Below are positions 6,080 through 13,346 of a DNA stretch of 15,033 nt, piece after piece. Below the pieces are notes generated by a model that saw only the letters and a program-made list of their open reading frames with translations, had not been told where the DNA came from and searched no databases. Position numbers and translations under genes: made by a program. The DNA comes from UBA2922 sp035352555 (GTDB lineage: Bacteria > Bacillota > Clostridia > Oscillospirales > Oscillospiraceae): positions 1 to 15,033 of the forward strand of contig DAOPXW010000047.1 in the NCBI GenBank assembly GCA_035352555.1, given 5' to 3'. Each line of letters opens with the position of its first letter. Position 1 is the first letter of the stretch.

Positions 6080-6940
6080 ATGAAAAAGAGAATCCTATCC
6101 GCCATACTGGCCTTCGCCCTGATCTTCGCCGCCGCGGCCCTGTCCGCCTGCGGCTCCGCCCCCGCCGCCGCTACTGCCGCGCCCACCGCCGCGGCCGGCG
6201 ACAAAACCATCACCGTGGGCGCCTCCGCCACGCCCCACGCCGAGATCCTCGAGCAGGTGAAGGACGCGCTGGCCGCCGAGGGCTATACCCTGAACATCGT
6301 CACCTATGACGACTATGTGCTGCCCAACAAGGCCCTGGCCGACGGCGAGATCGACGCCAACTACTTCCAGCATCAGCCGTATCTGGACAGCTACAACAAG
6401 GAAAACGGCACCACGCTGGTTTCCGCCGCCAAAATCCATTACGAGCCCTTCGGCATCTACGGCAACGGCATCACCGACCTCAAGAAGCTGGCCGTCGGCG
6501 CCACCGTCATTATCCCCGCCGACGATTCCAACGAGACCCGCGCCCTGCTCCTGCTGCGGCAGGAGGGCCTGATCGCCCTCAACGACGGCATCACCGCCGC
6601 CACCGGCGCGACCACGCTGGACATCAAGGACGACGGCGGCTACAACATCCAGACCGTGCAGGCCGACACTGTCGCCGCTCAGCTGAAAAACAGCAACGCC
6701 GGCTCCATCGCCGTCATCAACGGCAATTACGCGCTGGCCGCCGGTCTGAAGATCGCCGACGCGCTGGCGACCGAGGACGCCTCCGGCGATGCCGCCCAAA
6801 CCTACGCCAACATCATCGCCGTCCGCTCCGGCGACGAGAACAGCCCCAAGATCCAGGCCCTCGTCAAGGCGCTGAAGACCGACGCCGTGCGCGATTACAT
6901 CAACAAAACCTATAACGGCGCGGTGGTCGCGCTGTTCTGA
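6080..6940 (+). CDS. metQ: methionine-binding lipoprotein MetQ
   Basis: A 286-residue substrate-binding lipoprotein of the NlpA/MetQ family that captures methionine outside the cell and delivers it to MetI. The signal peptide ends in a lipobox LSAC with lipid-modified C24; an Ala/Pro/Thr linker follows to about residue 40. The mature domain opens ITVGASATPHAEIL and contains NYFQHQPYL, HYEPFGIYG and the PADDSNETRALLLL segment, all hallmarks of the family. AAGGAGAG precedes the ATG. It is the third gene of metNIQ, 130 bp after metI, with a short ORF remnant in between. A folded 3' region follows the stop. Confidence 0.93.
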   Translation: MKKRILSAILAFALIFAAAALSACGSAPAAATAAPTAAAGDKTITVGASATPHAEILEQVKDALAAEGYTLNIVTYDDYVLPNKALADGEIDANYFQHQPYLDSYNKENGTTLVSAAKIHYEPFGIYGNGITDLKKLAVGATVIIPADDSNETRALLLLRQEGLIALNDGITAATGATTLDIKDDGGYNIQTVQADTVAAQLKNSNAGSIAVINGNYALAAGLKIADALATEDASGDAAQTYANIIAVRSGDENSPKIQALVKALKTDAVRDYINKTYNGAVVALF

Positions 6941-6953
6941 AAGAACCGATCCG

Positions 6954-7013
6954 ATTCTGGCTTCACGGCGGCGTGGAGCCCGAATCCCCGCGTTTTGCGG
7001 GGGTTTCCAGAAT
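6954..7013 (+). terminator. branched hairpin after metQ, possible terminator
   Basis: An outer stem ATTCTGG (6954-6960) / CCAGAAT (7007-7013) encloses two hairpins: CACG-GCGG-CGTG (6964-6975) and a 6-bp GC stem CCCCGC / GCGGGG (6986-6991 / 6997-7002), which extends to 10 bp with wobble pairs. Only a GTTT follows the inner stem, so a strong intrinsic terminator is not certain; A-rich sequence follows the outer stem. Confidence 0.45.
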
Positions 7014-7038
7014 AAAAAGTAAAAATTACCAAATTCTA

Positions 7039-7067
7039 TTGACAGGCGGGACAGAGGGTGATATGAT
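7039..7067 (+). promoter_or_regulatory. consensus promoter for the zinc-ribbon gene
   Basis: TTGACA (7039-7044), a 17-bp spacer and TATGAT (7062-7067), 53 bp upstream of the zinc-ribbon ATG. It is very close to consensus and is the only good promoter before this gene and the next. Confidence 0.85.
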
Positions 7068-7120
7068 GACTTCCAACGCGATGCAAAACGGCGCCGTGTA
7101 ATTTTATTAAGAGGTACTAT

Positions 7121-7390
7121 ATGTTCAACGACAAGACCCTGGTCTGCAAGGATTGCGGACAAGAATTTACCTTCACCGCCAGTGAGCAGGAGTTCTACGC
7201 GGAGAAGGGCTTCACCAACGAACCCCAGCGCTGCAAGGCGTGCCGCGATGCACGCAAGGCCGGCAGGAATGGCGGCGGCAGCCGTCAGATGTATGACGCT
7301 GTGTGCTCCGCATGCGGCAAGCCCTGCAAGGTTCCTTTTGAGCCCCGCGGAGACCGTCCGGTCTACTGCAGCGACTGCTTCAGAAGATAA
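7121..7390 (+). CDS. small double zinc-ribbon protein
   Basis: An 89-residue protein with two treble-clef/zinc-ribbon-like modules. The first uses C9-x2-C12 and C38-x2-C41; the stretch between them, with EQEFYAEKGF, is typical of the probable zinc-binding domain family common in Firmicutes. The second uses C62-x2-C65 and C83-x2-C86, with an extra C69. A Gly/Arg/Lys-rich linker (46-56) joins them. No catalytic domain, signal peptide or membrane segment is present, so it is likely a cytoplasmic zinc-binding protein that may contact nucleic acid or another protein. The molecular role of this family is not known to me. AGAGGT precedes the ATG; a strong promoter and a strong terminator bracket the gene. 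Confidence 0.85.
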   Translation: MFNDKTLVCKDCGQEFTFTASEQEFYAEKGFTNEPQRCKACRDARKAGRNGGGSRQMYDAVCSACGKPCKVPFEPRGDRPVYCSDCFRR

Positions 7391-7394
7391 AACC

Positions 7395-7424
7395 AAAAAA
7401 GCCGCCCGGTAGGGCGGCTTTTTT
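7395..7424. terminator. bidirectional intrinsic terminator
   Basis: A6-GCCGCCC (7395-7407), loop GGTA, GGGCGGC-T6 (7412-7424). The perfect A-T flanked stem can terminate on both strands. It lies 4 nt after the zinc-ribbon stop and only 17 nt before the next start codon. Confidence 0.9.
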
Positions 7425-7441
7425 ATTGTCGGGAGTAAGGG

Positions 7442-8029
7442 ATGGACAGAAAGATCGTTTGCTACGGCGACTCCAATACCTACGGCTACAACCCCAAAAA
7501 CTTGCTGGGGGGCAGGCTGCCGGAAAATCAGCGCTGGGGCGGTATTTTGAATGAAACGCCGGGCTTTTGTGCGGCGGAATACGGCTTTAACGGGCGGCAG
7601 ATCCCCACCGCGGACGCCGAATTCAGGGCGCTGGAGCTGCTGCTGCGCGCCGAGGCGCCCTTTGACTGCCTGGCCGTGATGCTGGGCTCCAACGACGCGC
7701 TTTTCATGCCCGCCGCCGCGCCCCAGGCCGTGGCCGGGCGGATGGAGAATTTCCTCACCCGGGTCCGCCGGTTCCCGGAGCTGGCCGGCGCACTCATCCT
7801 GCTCATCGCCCCGCCGAGGGCGGCGCTGGCCGGGATGAGCTGGCGCTGCGGCATTATCGCCAAACTGGGCGGGGAATACGAAGCGCTGGCAGCCCGCTTC
7901 GGCGCGGATTATCTGGCGGCGGGAGAGCTGCCGCTGGCTTTCGACGGCATTCATCTGTCTCCGGAGGGGCACCGCCGGCTGGCGGAAAAAGTGGAGCTCC
8001 GGTTAAAATTGATATTTTCAGACCTATAA
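7442..8029 (+). CDS. SGNH/GDSL-family hydrolase
   Basis: A 195-residue cytoplasmic hydrolase of the SGNH superfamily (arylesterase/lipase-like). Block I is YGDSNTYG with nucleophile S11; block II glycine is probably G51; block III is GSND with N84; block V is DGIHLSPEGH with D168 and H171. All four name-giving residues are present, so the enzyme should be active on an ester or acyl substrate, perhaps a carbohydrate acetyl group; the substrate cannot be told. There is no signal peptide. GGGAG precedes the ATG. No promoter fits in the 17 nt between the preceding terminator and the start, so expression probably depends on read-through from the zinc-ribbon promoter or on a promoter inside that gene. 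Confidence 0.88.
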   Translation: MDRKIVCYGDSNTYGYNPKNLLGGRLPENQRWGGILNETPGFCAAEYGFNGRQIPTADAEFRALELLLRAEAPFDCLAVMLGSNDALFMPAAAPQAVAGRMENFLTRVRRFPELAGALILLIAPPRAALAGMSWRCGIIAKLGGEYEALAARFGADYLAAGELPLAFDGIHLSPEGHRRLAEKVELRLKLIFSDL

Positions 8030-8036
8030 ATTGCGA

Positions 8037-8065
8037 CAGCCGCCCGAAAGGGCGGCTGATTTTTT
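8037..8065 (+). terminator. intrinsic terminator of the SGNH hydrolase gene
   Basis: CAGCCGCCC (8037-8045), a stable GAAA tetraloop, GGGCGGCTG (8050-8058), then A and six Ts (8060-8065). The stem core is the same as that of the terminator at 7395-7424. Confidence 0.92.
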
Positions 8066-8082
8066 GCGCTTTCGGCAAAAAA

Positions 8083-8098
8083 TCTCAAAATTCTGAGA
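8083..8098 (+). promoter_or_regulatory. inverted repeat upstream of lplA, candidate AcoR site
   Basis: TCTCAAAATTCTGAGA is a 16-bp near-perfect palindrome (one mismatched pair). It ends 7 bp before the -35 box of the lplA promoter, a position suited to an activator. The right half extends to TGAGACAAA, a 9-mer found again at 11312-11320 before acoA. Binding by AcoR is an inference from this sharing. Confidence 0.5.
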
Positions 8099-8105
8099 CA
8101 AACGG

Positions 8106-8134
8106 TTGCCAGCGGGGGAAAAACGGCGTATACT
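8106..8134 (+). promoter_or_regulatory. sigma-70-type promoter for lplA-acoR
   Basis: TTGCCA (8106-8111), a 17-bp spacer and TATACT (8129-8134), 32 bp before the lplA ATG. No -24/-12 (GG-N10-GC) sigma-54 element was seen here. Confidence 0.75.
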
Positions 8135-8166
8135 CGGGGGCAGTCAAAATTCCTTGGAGGTGCGCA

Positions 8167-9174
8167 ATGCCCGTTGTCAATTACCTTGAGACTCATTCCA
8201 CCGATCCCTGCTTCAATCTGGCGTTTGAAGAATATGTGCTGGAGAACAAGCGCGACGGCGAGTGGCTGATCCTGTGGCAGAATGCCAATACTATCGTCGT
8301 CGGGCTCAACCAGAACACCGCCGGGGAGATCAACCAGCACTTTGTCCGGGAACACGGCGTGACCGTGGTGCGCCGGGCCACCGGCGGCGGCGCGGTGTAT
8401 CACGACATGGGGAACCTCAATTATTCCTTCATCACCGATGTGGGCGACGCCGAGACGCTGACCATCGACCGCTTTTCCGCCCCGGTATGCCGGGCGCTGG
8501 CCAGCATGGGCGTGCAGGCCGAAACCACCGGACGCAACGACATCACCGTGGCCGGACAAAAAGTGTCCGGCGTGGCCCAGCGGATCGACAGGGGGCGCAT
8601 TCTGCACCACGGCACGCTGCTGTTCGATTCCGATCCCGCCATGGTGGCCGGGGCGCTGAACGTCGACCCCGCCAAGTTCCAGTCCAAAAGCGCCAAGTCC
8701 GTCCGCTCCCGCATCGGCAATATCCGCGCGTTTTTGCCCCGGGATCTGACGCTGAGGGAATTCTGGGACCGGCTGCTGGGGGAGCTTTCCAAAGACGGCC
8801 TGTCCCGCTGCGGCCTGTCGCCGGAGGAGCTGGCGGAGGTATCGGCCCTGGCCGAGGAGAAATACCGCAGCTGGGACTGGACCTACGGCCGCTCCCCGGA
8901 CGCCAACTATGTCAATAAGCTGCGCTTCCCCGGCGGGACGCTGGAGGTGCGGATGCAGGTGGGAGAGGGCGTTATCCGGGACATCCGCTTTATCGGCGAC
9001 TACCTGGCCGTGACGCCCAACACCCCGGCGGCCGACGCGCTGCGGGGCGTGAAGTACCGCCGGGGGGACGTGGAAGCGGCCCTGTCCGGGCTCCGCCTGG
9101 AGCCGATGTTCGGCGGGATCACCGCGGAGGAGATCCTTGAGACCCTGTTTGGAGGGATGCAGGATGGCACTTGA
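8167..9174 (+). CDS. lplA: lipoate-protein ligase A
   Basis: A 335-residue ligase that activates free lipoate with ATP and attaches it to the lysine of lipoyl domains. The family core RRATGGGAVYHDMGN starts at R69, the GRNDI motif is at 122-126, and GQKVSG places the catalytic lysine at K132 (K133 in E. coli LplA). HHGTLLF (147-153) and SVRSRIGNI are typical. The C-terminal accessory domain (from about 250) is present, as in the full-length enzyme. GGAGGT lies 7 nt before the ATG. The last codons overlap acoR by 11 nt, so the two are co-translated. With an E2 lipoyl protein (AcoC) encoded downstream, its likely main client is the acetoin dehydrogenase complex. Confidence 0.93.
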   Translation: MPVVNYLETHSTDPCFNLAFEEYVLENKRDGEWLILWQNANTIVVGLNQNTAGEINQHFVREHGVTVVRRATGGGAVYHDMGNLNYSFITDVGDAETLTIDRFSAPVCRALASMGVQAETTGRNDITVAGQKVSGVAQRIDRGRILHHGTLLFDSDPAMVAGALNVDPAKFQSKSAKSVRSRIGNIRAFLPRDLTLREFWDRLLGELSKDGLSRCGLSPEELAEVSALAEEKYRSWDWTYGRSPDANYVNKLRFPGGTLEVRMQVGEGVIRDIRFIGDYLAVTPNTPAADALRGVKYRRGDVEAALSGLRLEPMFGGITAEEILETLFGGMQDGT

Positions 9175-11089
9175 TATCGAAACGCTCAAGGAAATCTGGG
9201 CGGAATTTATTTATGAGGGCAAGCTGGACCCGCGCATCCAGCCGCCGGTGGCGGATTCCTGGCAGAAGTGCCGGGCCTACGGCGTCAATCCCGAGGGCGG
9301 CTGCGGCACCCGGGTGGCCGACGCCGTGTTCCAGAGCATCAAGGACGCCAACCGCACCCTGATCGACACAGCCATGCCCATTATGCACAGCGTGTTCGAG
9401 ATCGTGCAGCGCTCCCACTTTATGCTGGTGCTCACCGACGCGGTGGGCTATATCCTGGTTTCCATCGGCGACGAAATGATTATGTCCAAAACCCGGGATA
9501 TGCGCTATGTGGCGGGCGCGCTGTGGAACAGCCAGAGCGTGGGCACCAACGCCATCAGCGTGGCGCTGGATTACGATACCGCCATCCAGATGGTGGGCCC
9601 GGAGCATTACTGCCGCTCCCACCACGGCTGGACCTGCTCCGCCGCGCCCATCCACGGCGAAAACGGCGAGGTCATCGGCTGCATCAATATGTCCGGCGAC
9701 GCCGACAAGGCACACGACCACACCCTGGGGCTGGTTCTGGCCGCCGTTTACGGCATCGAGGGGCAGATGTCCCTGCTGCGCAGCCGGGAAATCCTGCGCA
9801 CCGCGCTGGAGGTCAGCGCCGACGGTATCATGCTGGTGGGGACGGACTATCACCCTATCTGGGGCAACAGCGCCGCGCTGCGGCTTTTCGGCGCGGAGGC
9901 GGACGCACTGACCAGGCTGGATGTGCGAACCCTCATGCCGGACATCCGCTGGAATTCCGACGAGTGGAACGACAACGCCAAATTCTTTGCCGACGACACC
10001 CGGGTGCTCACCCGCACCGGCACCGTGCGCTGCACGGCGGCCATCACCCCTGCGGAAAATTTCGGTACCCGCACCATGAACGTGACGCTGAAAAAGCAGA
10101 AGCACCTTATCGATTCTGTGAACAAGATGTCCGGAAACCGCGCCTCCTACACCTTCGACGATATCTATACCCGGGACATGGGCATGAAAAAAACCATCGC
10201 GCTGGCCCGGAAATACGCTCTGTACGACGGCAACATCCTTATCGAGGGCGACAGCGGCACCGGCAAGGAGCTGATCGCCCAGGCCATCCACAACGCGGGC
10301 AGCCGCGCGGGCGGCCCCTTTGTGGCCATCAACTGTGCCTCCATCCCCCGGGACCTGCTGGAAACCGAGCTGTTCGGCTATGAGGCCGGCGCGTTTCCCG
10401 GCTCCAGCGGCGAGGGGAATCCCGGCCGTTTCGAACTGGCCAACCGGGGCACGCTGTTCCTCGACGAGATCTCCGAACTGCCGCTGGAATTCCAGTCCAA
10501 GCTGCTGCGGGCGGTGGAGACCCACTGCATCAACCGGCTGGGCGGCGGGCAGGACGTGCAGCTGGATATCCGCATCATCACCGCAACCTCCACCAGACTG
10601 GAGGAGGCCGTGACCCCGGGCAGCTTCCGCCGGGATCTGTATTTCCGGCTGAACGTGCTGAAGCTGGAGATCCCGCCTCTGCGGGAGCGCCCCGGCGACA
10701 TCTCCTACTGCGCCGGAATGTTTCTGGAGCGGCTGAACAGGTCCCATCCGGATATGGAGAAGTCCTTCGCCCCGGAATTCGTGGCTGGACTGATGAAATA
10801 TGACTGGCCCGGCAACGTCCGGGAGCTTCAAAACGGCATCGAGCGCGCCTTCTATTCCAGCGTGGAGAGCATTCTGACCGAGGACAGCCTCCGCTATGTG
10901 ATGCCTACCGCCCCCCGGAAGGAGGAGCCTGAACCCCAGCTCAGCGGCGAGGCGGGAGAGATCCTGGCCGCACTGACGGTGGCCGGTGGCAGCGTGGACG
11001 CCGCCGCCGCCCGCCTGGGTGTCAGCCGGGCCACGCTGTACCGCCGGCTGAAGAAATACGGCATCAATCCCAAGGTCATAAATTTTTAA
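9164..11089 (+). CDS. acoR: AcoR-type enhancer-binding activator with altered GAFTGA loop
   Basis: A 641-residue regulator built like AcoR of acetoin catabolism: an N-terminal region with VADSWQKC, a GAF domain (about 75-205) as inducer sensor, a PAS-like domain (about 210-300), an AAA+ domain (about 330-560) and a Fis-type helix-turn-helix (about 597-636, GVSRATLYRRLKKYGI). Walker A is GDSGTGKE (362-369), Walker B is GTLFLDEI (429-436), and the arginine-rich FRRDLYFRLN and WPGNVRELQN segments are intact. The sigma-54 contact loop, normally GAFTGA, reads GAFPGS (409-414) and is followed by SGEGNPGRFE. The key Thr is Pro, so productive contact with sigma-54 is doubtful. I chose ATG 9164 because GGAGGG (9151-9156) lies 7 nt upstream; an in-frame TTG at 9137 has no comparable site. 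It overlaps lplA by 11 nt and precedes acoA, its expected target. Confidence 0.9.
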   Translation: MALDIETLKEIWAEFIYEGKLDPRIQPPVADSWQKCRAYGVNPEGGCGTRVADAVFQSIKDANRTLIDTAMPIMHSVFEIVQRSHFMLVLTDAVGYILVSIGDEMIMSKTRDMRYVAGALWNSQSVGTNAISVALDYDTAIQMVGPEHYCRSHHGWTCSAAPIHGENGEVIGCINMSGDADKAHDHTLGLVLAAVYGIEGQMSLLRSREILRTALEVSADGIMLVGTDYHPIWGNSAALRLFGAEADALTRLDVRTLMPDIRWNSDEWNDNAKFFADDTRVLTRTGTVRCTAAITPAENFGTRTMNVTLKKQKHLIDSVNKMSGNRASYTFDDIYTRDMGMKKTIALARKYALYDGNILIEGDSGTGKELIAQAIHNAGSRAGGPFVAINCASIPRDLLETELFGYEAGAFPGSSGEGNPGRFELANRGTLFLDEISELPLEFQSKLLRAVETHCINRLGGGQDVQLDIRIITATSTRLEEAVTPGSFRRDLYFRLNVLKLEIPPLRERPGDISYCAGMFLERLNRSHPDMEKSFAPEFVAGLMKYDWPGNVRELQNGIERAFYSSVESILTEDSLRYVMPTAPRKEEPEPQLSGEAGEILAALTVAGGSVDAAAARLGVSRATLYRRLKKYGINPKVINF

Positions 11090-11115
11090 CATTCTCACCC
11101 GTATCTGCGAGTATC

Positions 11116-11127
11116 GAGATTAATCTC
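11116..11127 (+). promoter_or_regulatory. perfect palindrome after acoR
   Basis: GAGATTAATCTC is a 12-bp perfect palindrome 26 bp after the acoR stop. It carries the GAGAT/ATCTC core that recurs through the acoR-acoA spacer and may be one of several regulator sites. Confidence 0.4.
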
Positions 11128-11131
11128 AATG

Positions 11132-11168
11132 ATTGAGACGGCTCCTTGAGAACCGTCTCAATTTTTTT
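11132..11168 (+). terminator. intrinsic terminator of lplA-acoR
   Basis: ATTGAGACGG (11132-11141) and CCGTCTCAAT (11153-11162) form a perfect 10-bp stem with an 11-nt loop, followed by Ts to 11168. The hairpin itself contains TTGAGA-N4-TCTCAA (11146-11161), so the DNA may double as a protein site. Confidence 0.85.
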
Positions 11169-11176
11169 GTTATTAT

Positions 11177-11265
11177 TCTCACAAACTGTGCAATAATATG
11201 GAAAAGGCCTTGAGGAAATGGACAAAACGGCGAAGTTTTTTGAGATTTGCACATTAATATTGAGA
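11177..11265 (+). promoter_or_regulatory. repeated TGAGA/TCTCA elements upstream of acoA
   Basis: TTGAGAT occurs twice as direct repeats at 11240-11246 and 11260-11266, exactly 20 bp apart (two helical turns); the second is also the -35 box. Farther out TCTCA-N5-TGTGCAA (11177-11193) is mirrored by TTGCACA-N7-TGAGA (11247-11265). This pattern suggests co-operative, possibly looped, binding by a dimeric regulator such as AcoR. Binding itself is inferred. Confidence 0.5.
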
Positions 11266-11288
11266 TATATTCCGATTGCCGGTATACT
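11260..11288 (+). promoter_or_regulatory. sigma-70-type promoter of acoABXC
   Basis: TTGAGA (11260-11265), a 17-bp spacer and a good -10 TATACT (11283-11288). The predicted start leaves an untranslated leader of about 85 nt. No GG-N10-GC sigma-54 element was found in the spacer. Confidence 0.7.
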
Positions 11289-11311
11289 ATCCGTGAAGAG
11301 ACCGAAAAATA

Positions 11312-11337
11312 TGAGACAAATAGTGCCACGGGTCTCA
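11312..11337 (+). promoter_or_regulatory. inverted repeat in the acoA leader
   Basis: TGAGAC (11312-11317) and GTCTCA (11332-11337) are separated by 14 nt, just downstream of the predicted start site. It could be an operator or a weak leader hairpin. TGAGACAAA here equals the 9-mer before lplA at 8094-8102. Confidence 0.4.
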
Positions 11338-11380
11338 CAGAGCTTAGTTGCAGATAAAAATTCTTTAAGGAGGTTTTTCA

Positions 11381-12367
11381 ATGGCAGCAAACAAAGAACA
11401 GATGAAAGACATGTATGTCCGCATGCGCCGCATCCGCGATTTTGAATCCGCGGCGGCCAGACTGTTCGCCGAGGGCAAGATCTACGGCTTTGCCCACCTT
11501 TACCTGGGCGAGGAGGCCATCGCGCCGGCGGTGTGCGAGTGCCTGCGGGACGATGATTTCATCACCAGTACCCACCGTGGCCACGGCCACATTATCGCCA
11601 AGGGCGGCGATCTGAACCTGATGATGGCGGAGCTTTTCGGCCGCGCCACCGGTTACTGCAAGGGCAAGGGAGGTTCCATGCACATCGCCGACCGCGACAA
11701 GGGCATCCTGGGCGCCAACGGCATCGTGGGCGCGGGCCAGTGCATCGCCTGCGGCGCAGGCCTGTCCGTCAAGATCCGCAAAACCGATCAGGTGTGCGCC
11801 TGCTTCTTCGGCGACGGCTCCACCAACCAGAGCACCTTCCATGAGTCCCTGAACCTGGCTTCCGTCTGGAAGCTCCCCGTGGTCTTCGTGTGCGAGAACA
11901 ACCACTACGGCATTTCCATGAGCCAGGATCGCCATCAGGCCATCAAGGACATAGCCGACCGCGGCGCGGCCTACGGCATCCCCGGCGTGGCGGTGGACGG
12001 CAACGATCCGCTGGCCGTGTTCGAGGCGGTCCAGGCCGCCGTTGCCCGCGCCAGAGAGGGCAAGGGCCCGACCCTGATCGAATGCAAGACCTACCGCCAG
12101 CACGGCCACTTCGAGGGCGACCCCGCGACCTATAAGCCCAAAGAGGAGCAGGCCGCGTGGATGGCTAAGGACCCCATGCCCCGCTATGCCAAATTCCTGG
12201 TGGAAAACGGCGTGATGACCCAGGCGGAAATCGACGCCGTGGACGCCAAGGTCGCCAAGGAGATCGACGACGCCATCGCGTTTGCCGACGCACAGCCTTT
12301 CGCGGCGGAGGAGAGCGCCGTCGTGGACGTCTATTCCGATATCGTTGAGGAGGTGCGCGACAGATGA
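11381..12367 (+). CDS. acoA: acetoin dehydrogenase E1 alpha subunit
   Basis: A 328-residue thiamine-diphosphate-dependent E1 alpha subunit. The cofactor motif is GDG (144-146) ... NN (173-174), with the usual spacing. THRGHGH (64-70) lies in the conserved active-site loop, and RMRRIRDFE, FAHLYLGEEA and KGKGGSMHI (94-102) are standard. With AcoB it cleaves acetoin, releasing acetaldehyde and passing an acetyl group to lipoyl-AcoC. Pyruvate or branched-chain dehydrogenase E1 subunits are close relatives, but the AcoR and AcoX neighbours favour acetoin. AAGGAGG lies 8 nt before the ATG. It is the first gene of the operon, and its stop overlaps the acoB start (ATGA). Confidence 0.93.
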   Translation: MAANKEQMKDMYVRMRRIRDFESAAARLFAEGKIYGFAHLYLGEEAIAPAVCECLRDDDFITSTHRGHGHIIAKGGDLNLMMAELFGRATGYCKGKGGSMHIADRDKGILGANGIVGAGQCIACGAGLSVKIRKTDQVCACFFGDGSTNQSTFHESLNLASVWKLPVVFVCENNHYGISMSQDRHQAIKDIADRGAAYGIPGVAVDGNDPLAVFEAVQAAVARAREGKGPTLIECKTYRQHGHFEGDPATYKPKEEQAAWMAKDPMPRYAKFLVENGVMTQAEIDAVDAKVAKEIDDAIAFADAQPFAAEESAVVDVYSDIVEEVRDR

Positions 12368-13335
12368 GCAAGACTATGACTTACGGCGAAGCCATCCGCG
12401 AGGCCATGAGCGTGCGGATGCGCGAAAATCCCAATATCGTTCTGTTCGGCGAGGATGTGGGCGCCTTTGGCGGCTGCTTCGGCGTGTCCGCCGGTATGCT
12501 TAATGAGTTCGGGCCCGAGCGCGTGCGCGATACCCCCATTTCCGAGGGCGCCATTATCGGCTCCGCCGTGGGCAGCGCGGCCACCGGCCTGCGCCCCATC
12601 GCAGAGCTCATGTTCAACGACTTCCTCACCGTCGGCATGGATCAGCTGGTGAACCAGGCCGCGAAAATGCGCTATATGTTCGGCGGAAAAATCTCCATGC
12701 CCATGGTGGTGCGGCTCCCTGCGGGCGCCGGCACCGGCGGCGCGGCTCAGCATTGCCAGAGCCTTGAAGCGTGGCTGACCCATGTGCCCGGCCTGAAGGT
12801 GGTCTATCCCTCCTGCGCCGAGGACGCTTACGGCCTGATGCTCACCGCCATCGACGACGACAACCCCGTTATGTTTTTTGAGAACAAGAACCTGTACCCC
12901 GTCAAGAGCGAGGTCAACAGCTTCGATCCCATCCCGCTGGGCAAGGGCAAGATCGTCCGCGCGGGCGACGACGTCACCGTGGTGACCTACGGCCGCCAGG
13001 TGTTCGACGCGCTGGAAGCCGCGAACAAGCTGGCGGCAGACGGCATCTCCCTGGAGGTCATCGACATCCGCAGCCTCTACCCGCTGGACGAGGCTATGAT
13101 CGGCGAGTCCGTGGACAAGACCCACCACGCCGTAGTGCTGACCGAGGAGACCCGCCGCGGCGGTTACGGCGGCGAGATCAGCGCCACCATCGCCGAGAAG
13201 TTTTTCGATTCCCTCGACGCCCCCGTGGCCCGCATTGGCTCGCTGGACACCCCCGTGCCCTTCGCGCCCAATCTTGAAAAATACTATATGCCTTCCCCGC
13301 AGGACGTGATCGTCGCTGTCAAGAAGATGATGTAA
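12364..13335 (+). CDS. acoB: acetoin dehydrogenase E1 beta subunit
   Basis: A 323-residue E1 beta subunit that completes the thiamine-diphosphate site with AcoA. The catalytic glutamate is E61 in DTPISEGAIIG; AAQHCQSLEAW contains the conserved H130. The C-terminal transketolase domain carries VVTYGRQVFDALEAA, EETRRGGYGGEI and the ending VPFAPNLEKYYMPSPQDVI. Length is normal. The start overlaps the acoA stop by 4 nt, with GAGGAGG inside the end of acoA, so equimolar synthesis by translational coupling is likely. A long perfect hairpin follows the gene. Confidence 0.94.
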   Translation: MSKTMTYGEAIREAMSVRMRENPNIVLFGEDVGAFGGCFGVSAGMLNEFGPERVRDTPISEGAIIGSAVGSAATGLRPIAELMFNDFLTVGMDQLVNQAAKMRYMFGGKISMPMVVRLPAGAGTGGAAQHCQSLEAWLTHVPGLKVVYPSCAEDAYGLMLTAIDDDNPVMFFENKNLYPVKSEVNSFDPIPLGKGKIVRAGDDVTVVTYGRQVFDALEAANKLAADGISLEVIDIRSLYPLDEAMIGESVDKTHHAVVLTEETRRGGYGGEISATIAEKFFDSLDAPVARIGSLDTPVPFAPNLEKYYMPSPQDVIVAVKKMM

Positions 13336-13346
13336 CCCAAAGCCTA

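Noticed and set aside
9137..9163. TTG start for acoR 27 nt upstream.
   Set aside because: The ATG at 9164 has GGAGGG at 7 nt, while the TTG start has no comparable site at the right spacing.
11090..11380. Search for a sigma-54 (-24/-12) promoter before acoA, as expected for AcoR; TGGCAC occurs on the minus strand near 11330.
   Set aside because: The minus-strand TGGCAC lacks the matching GC at the required spacing and points away from acoA. No GG-N10-GC element was seen on the plus strand.
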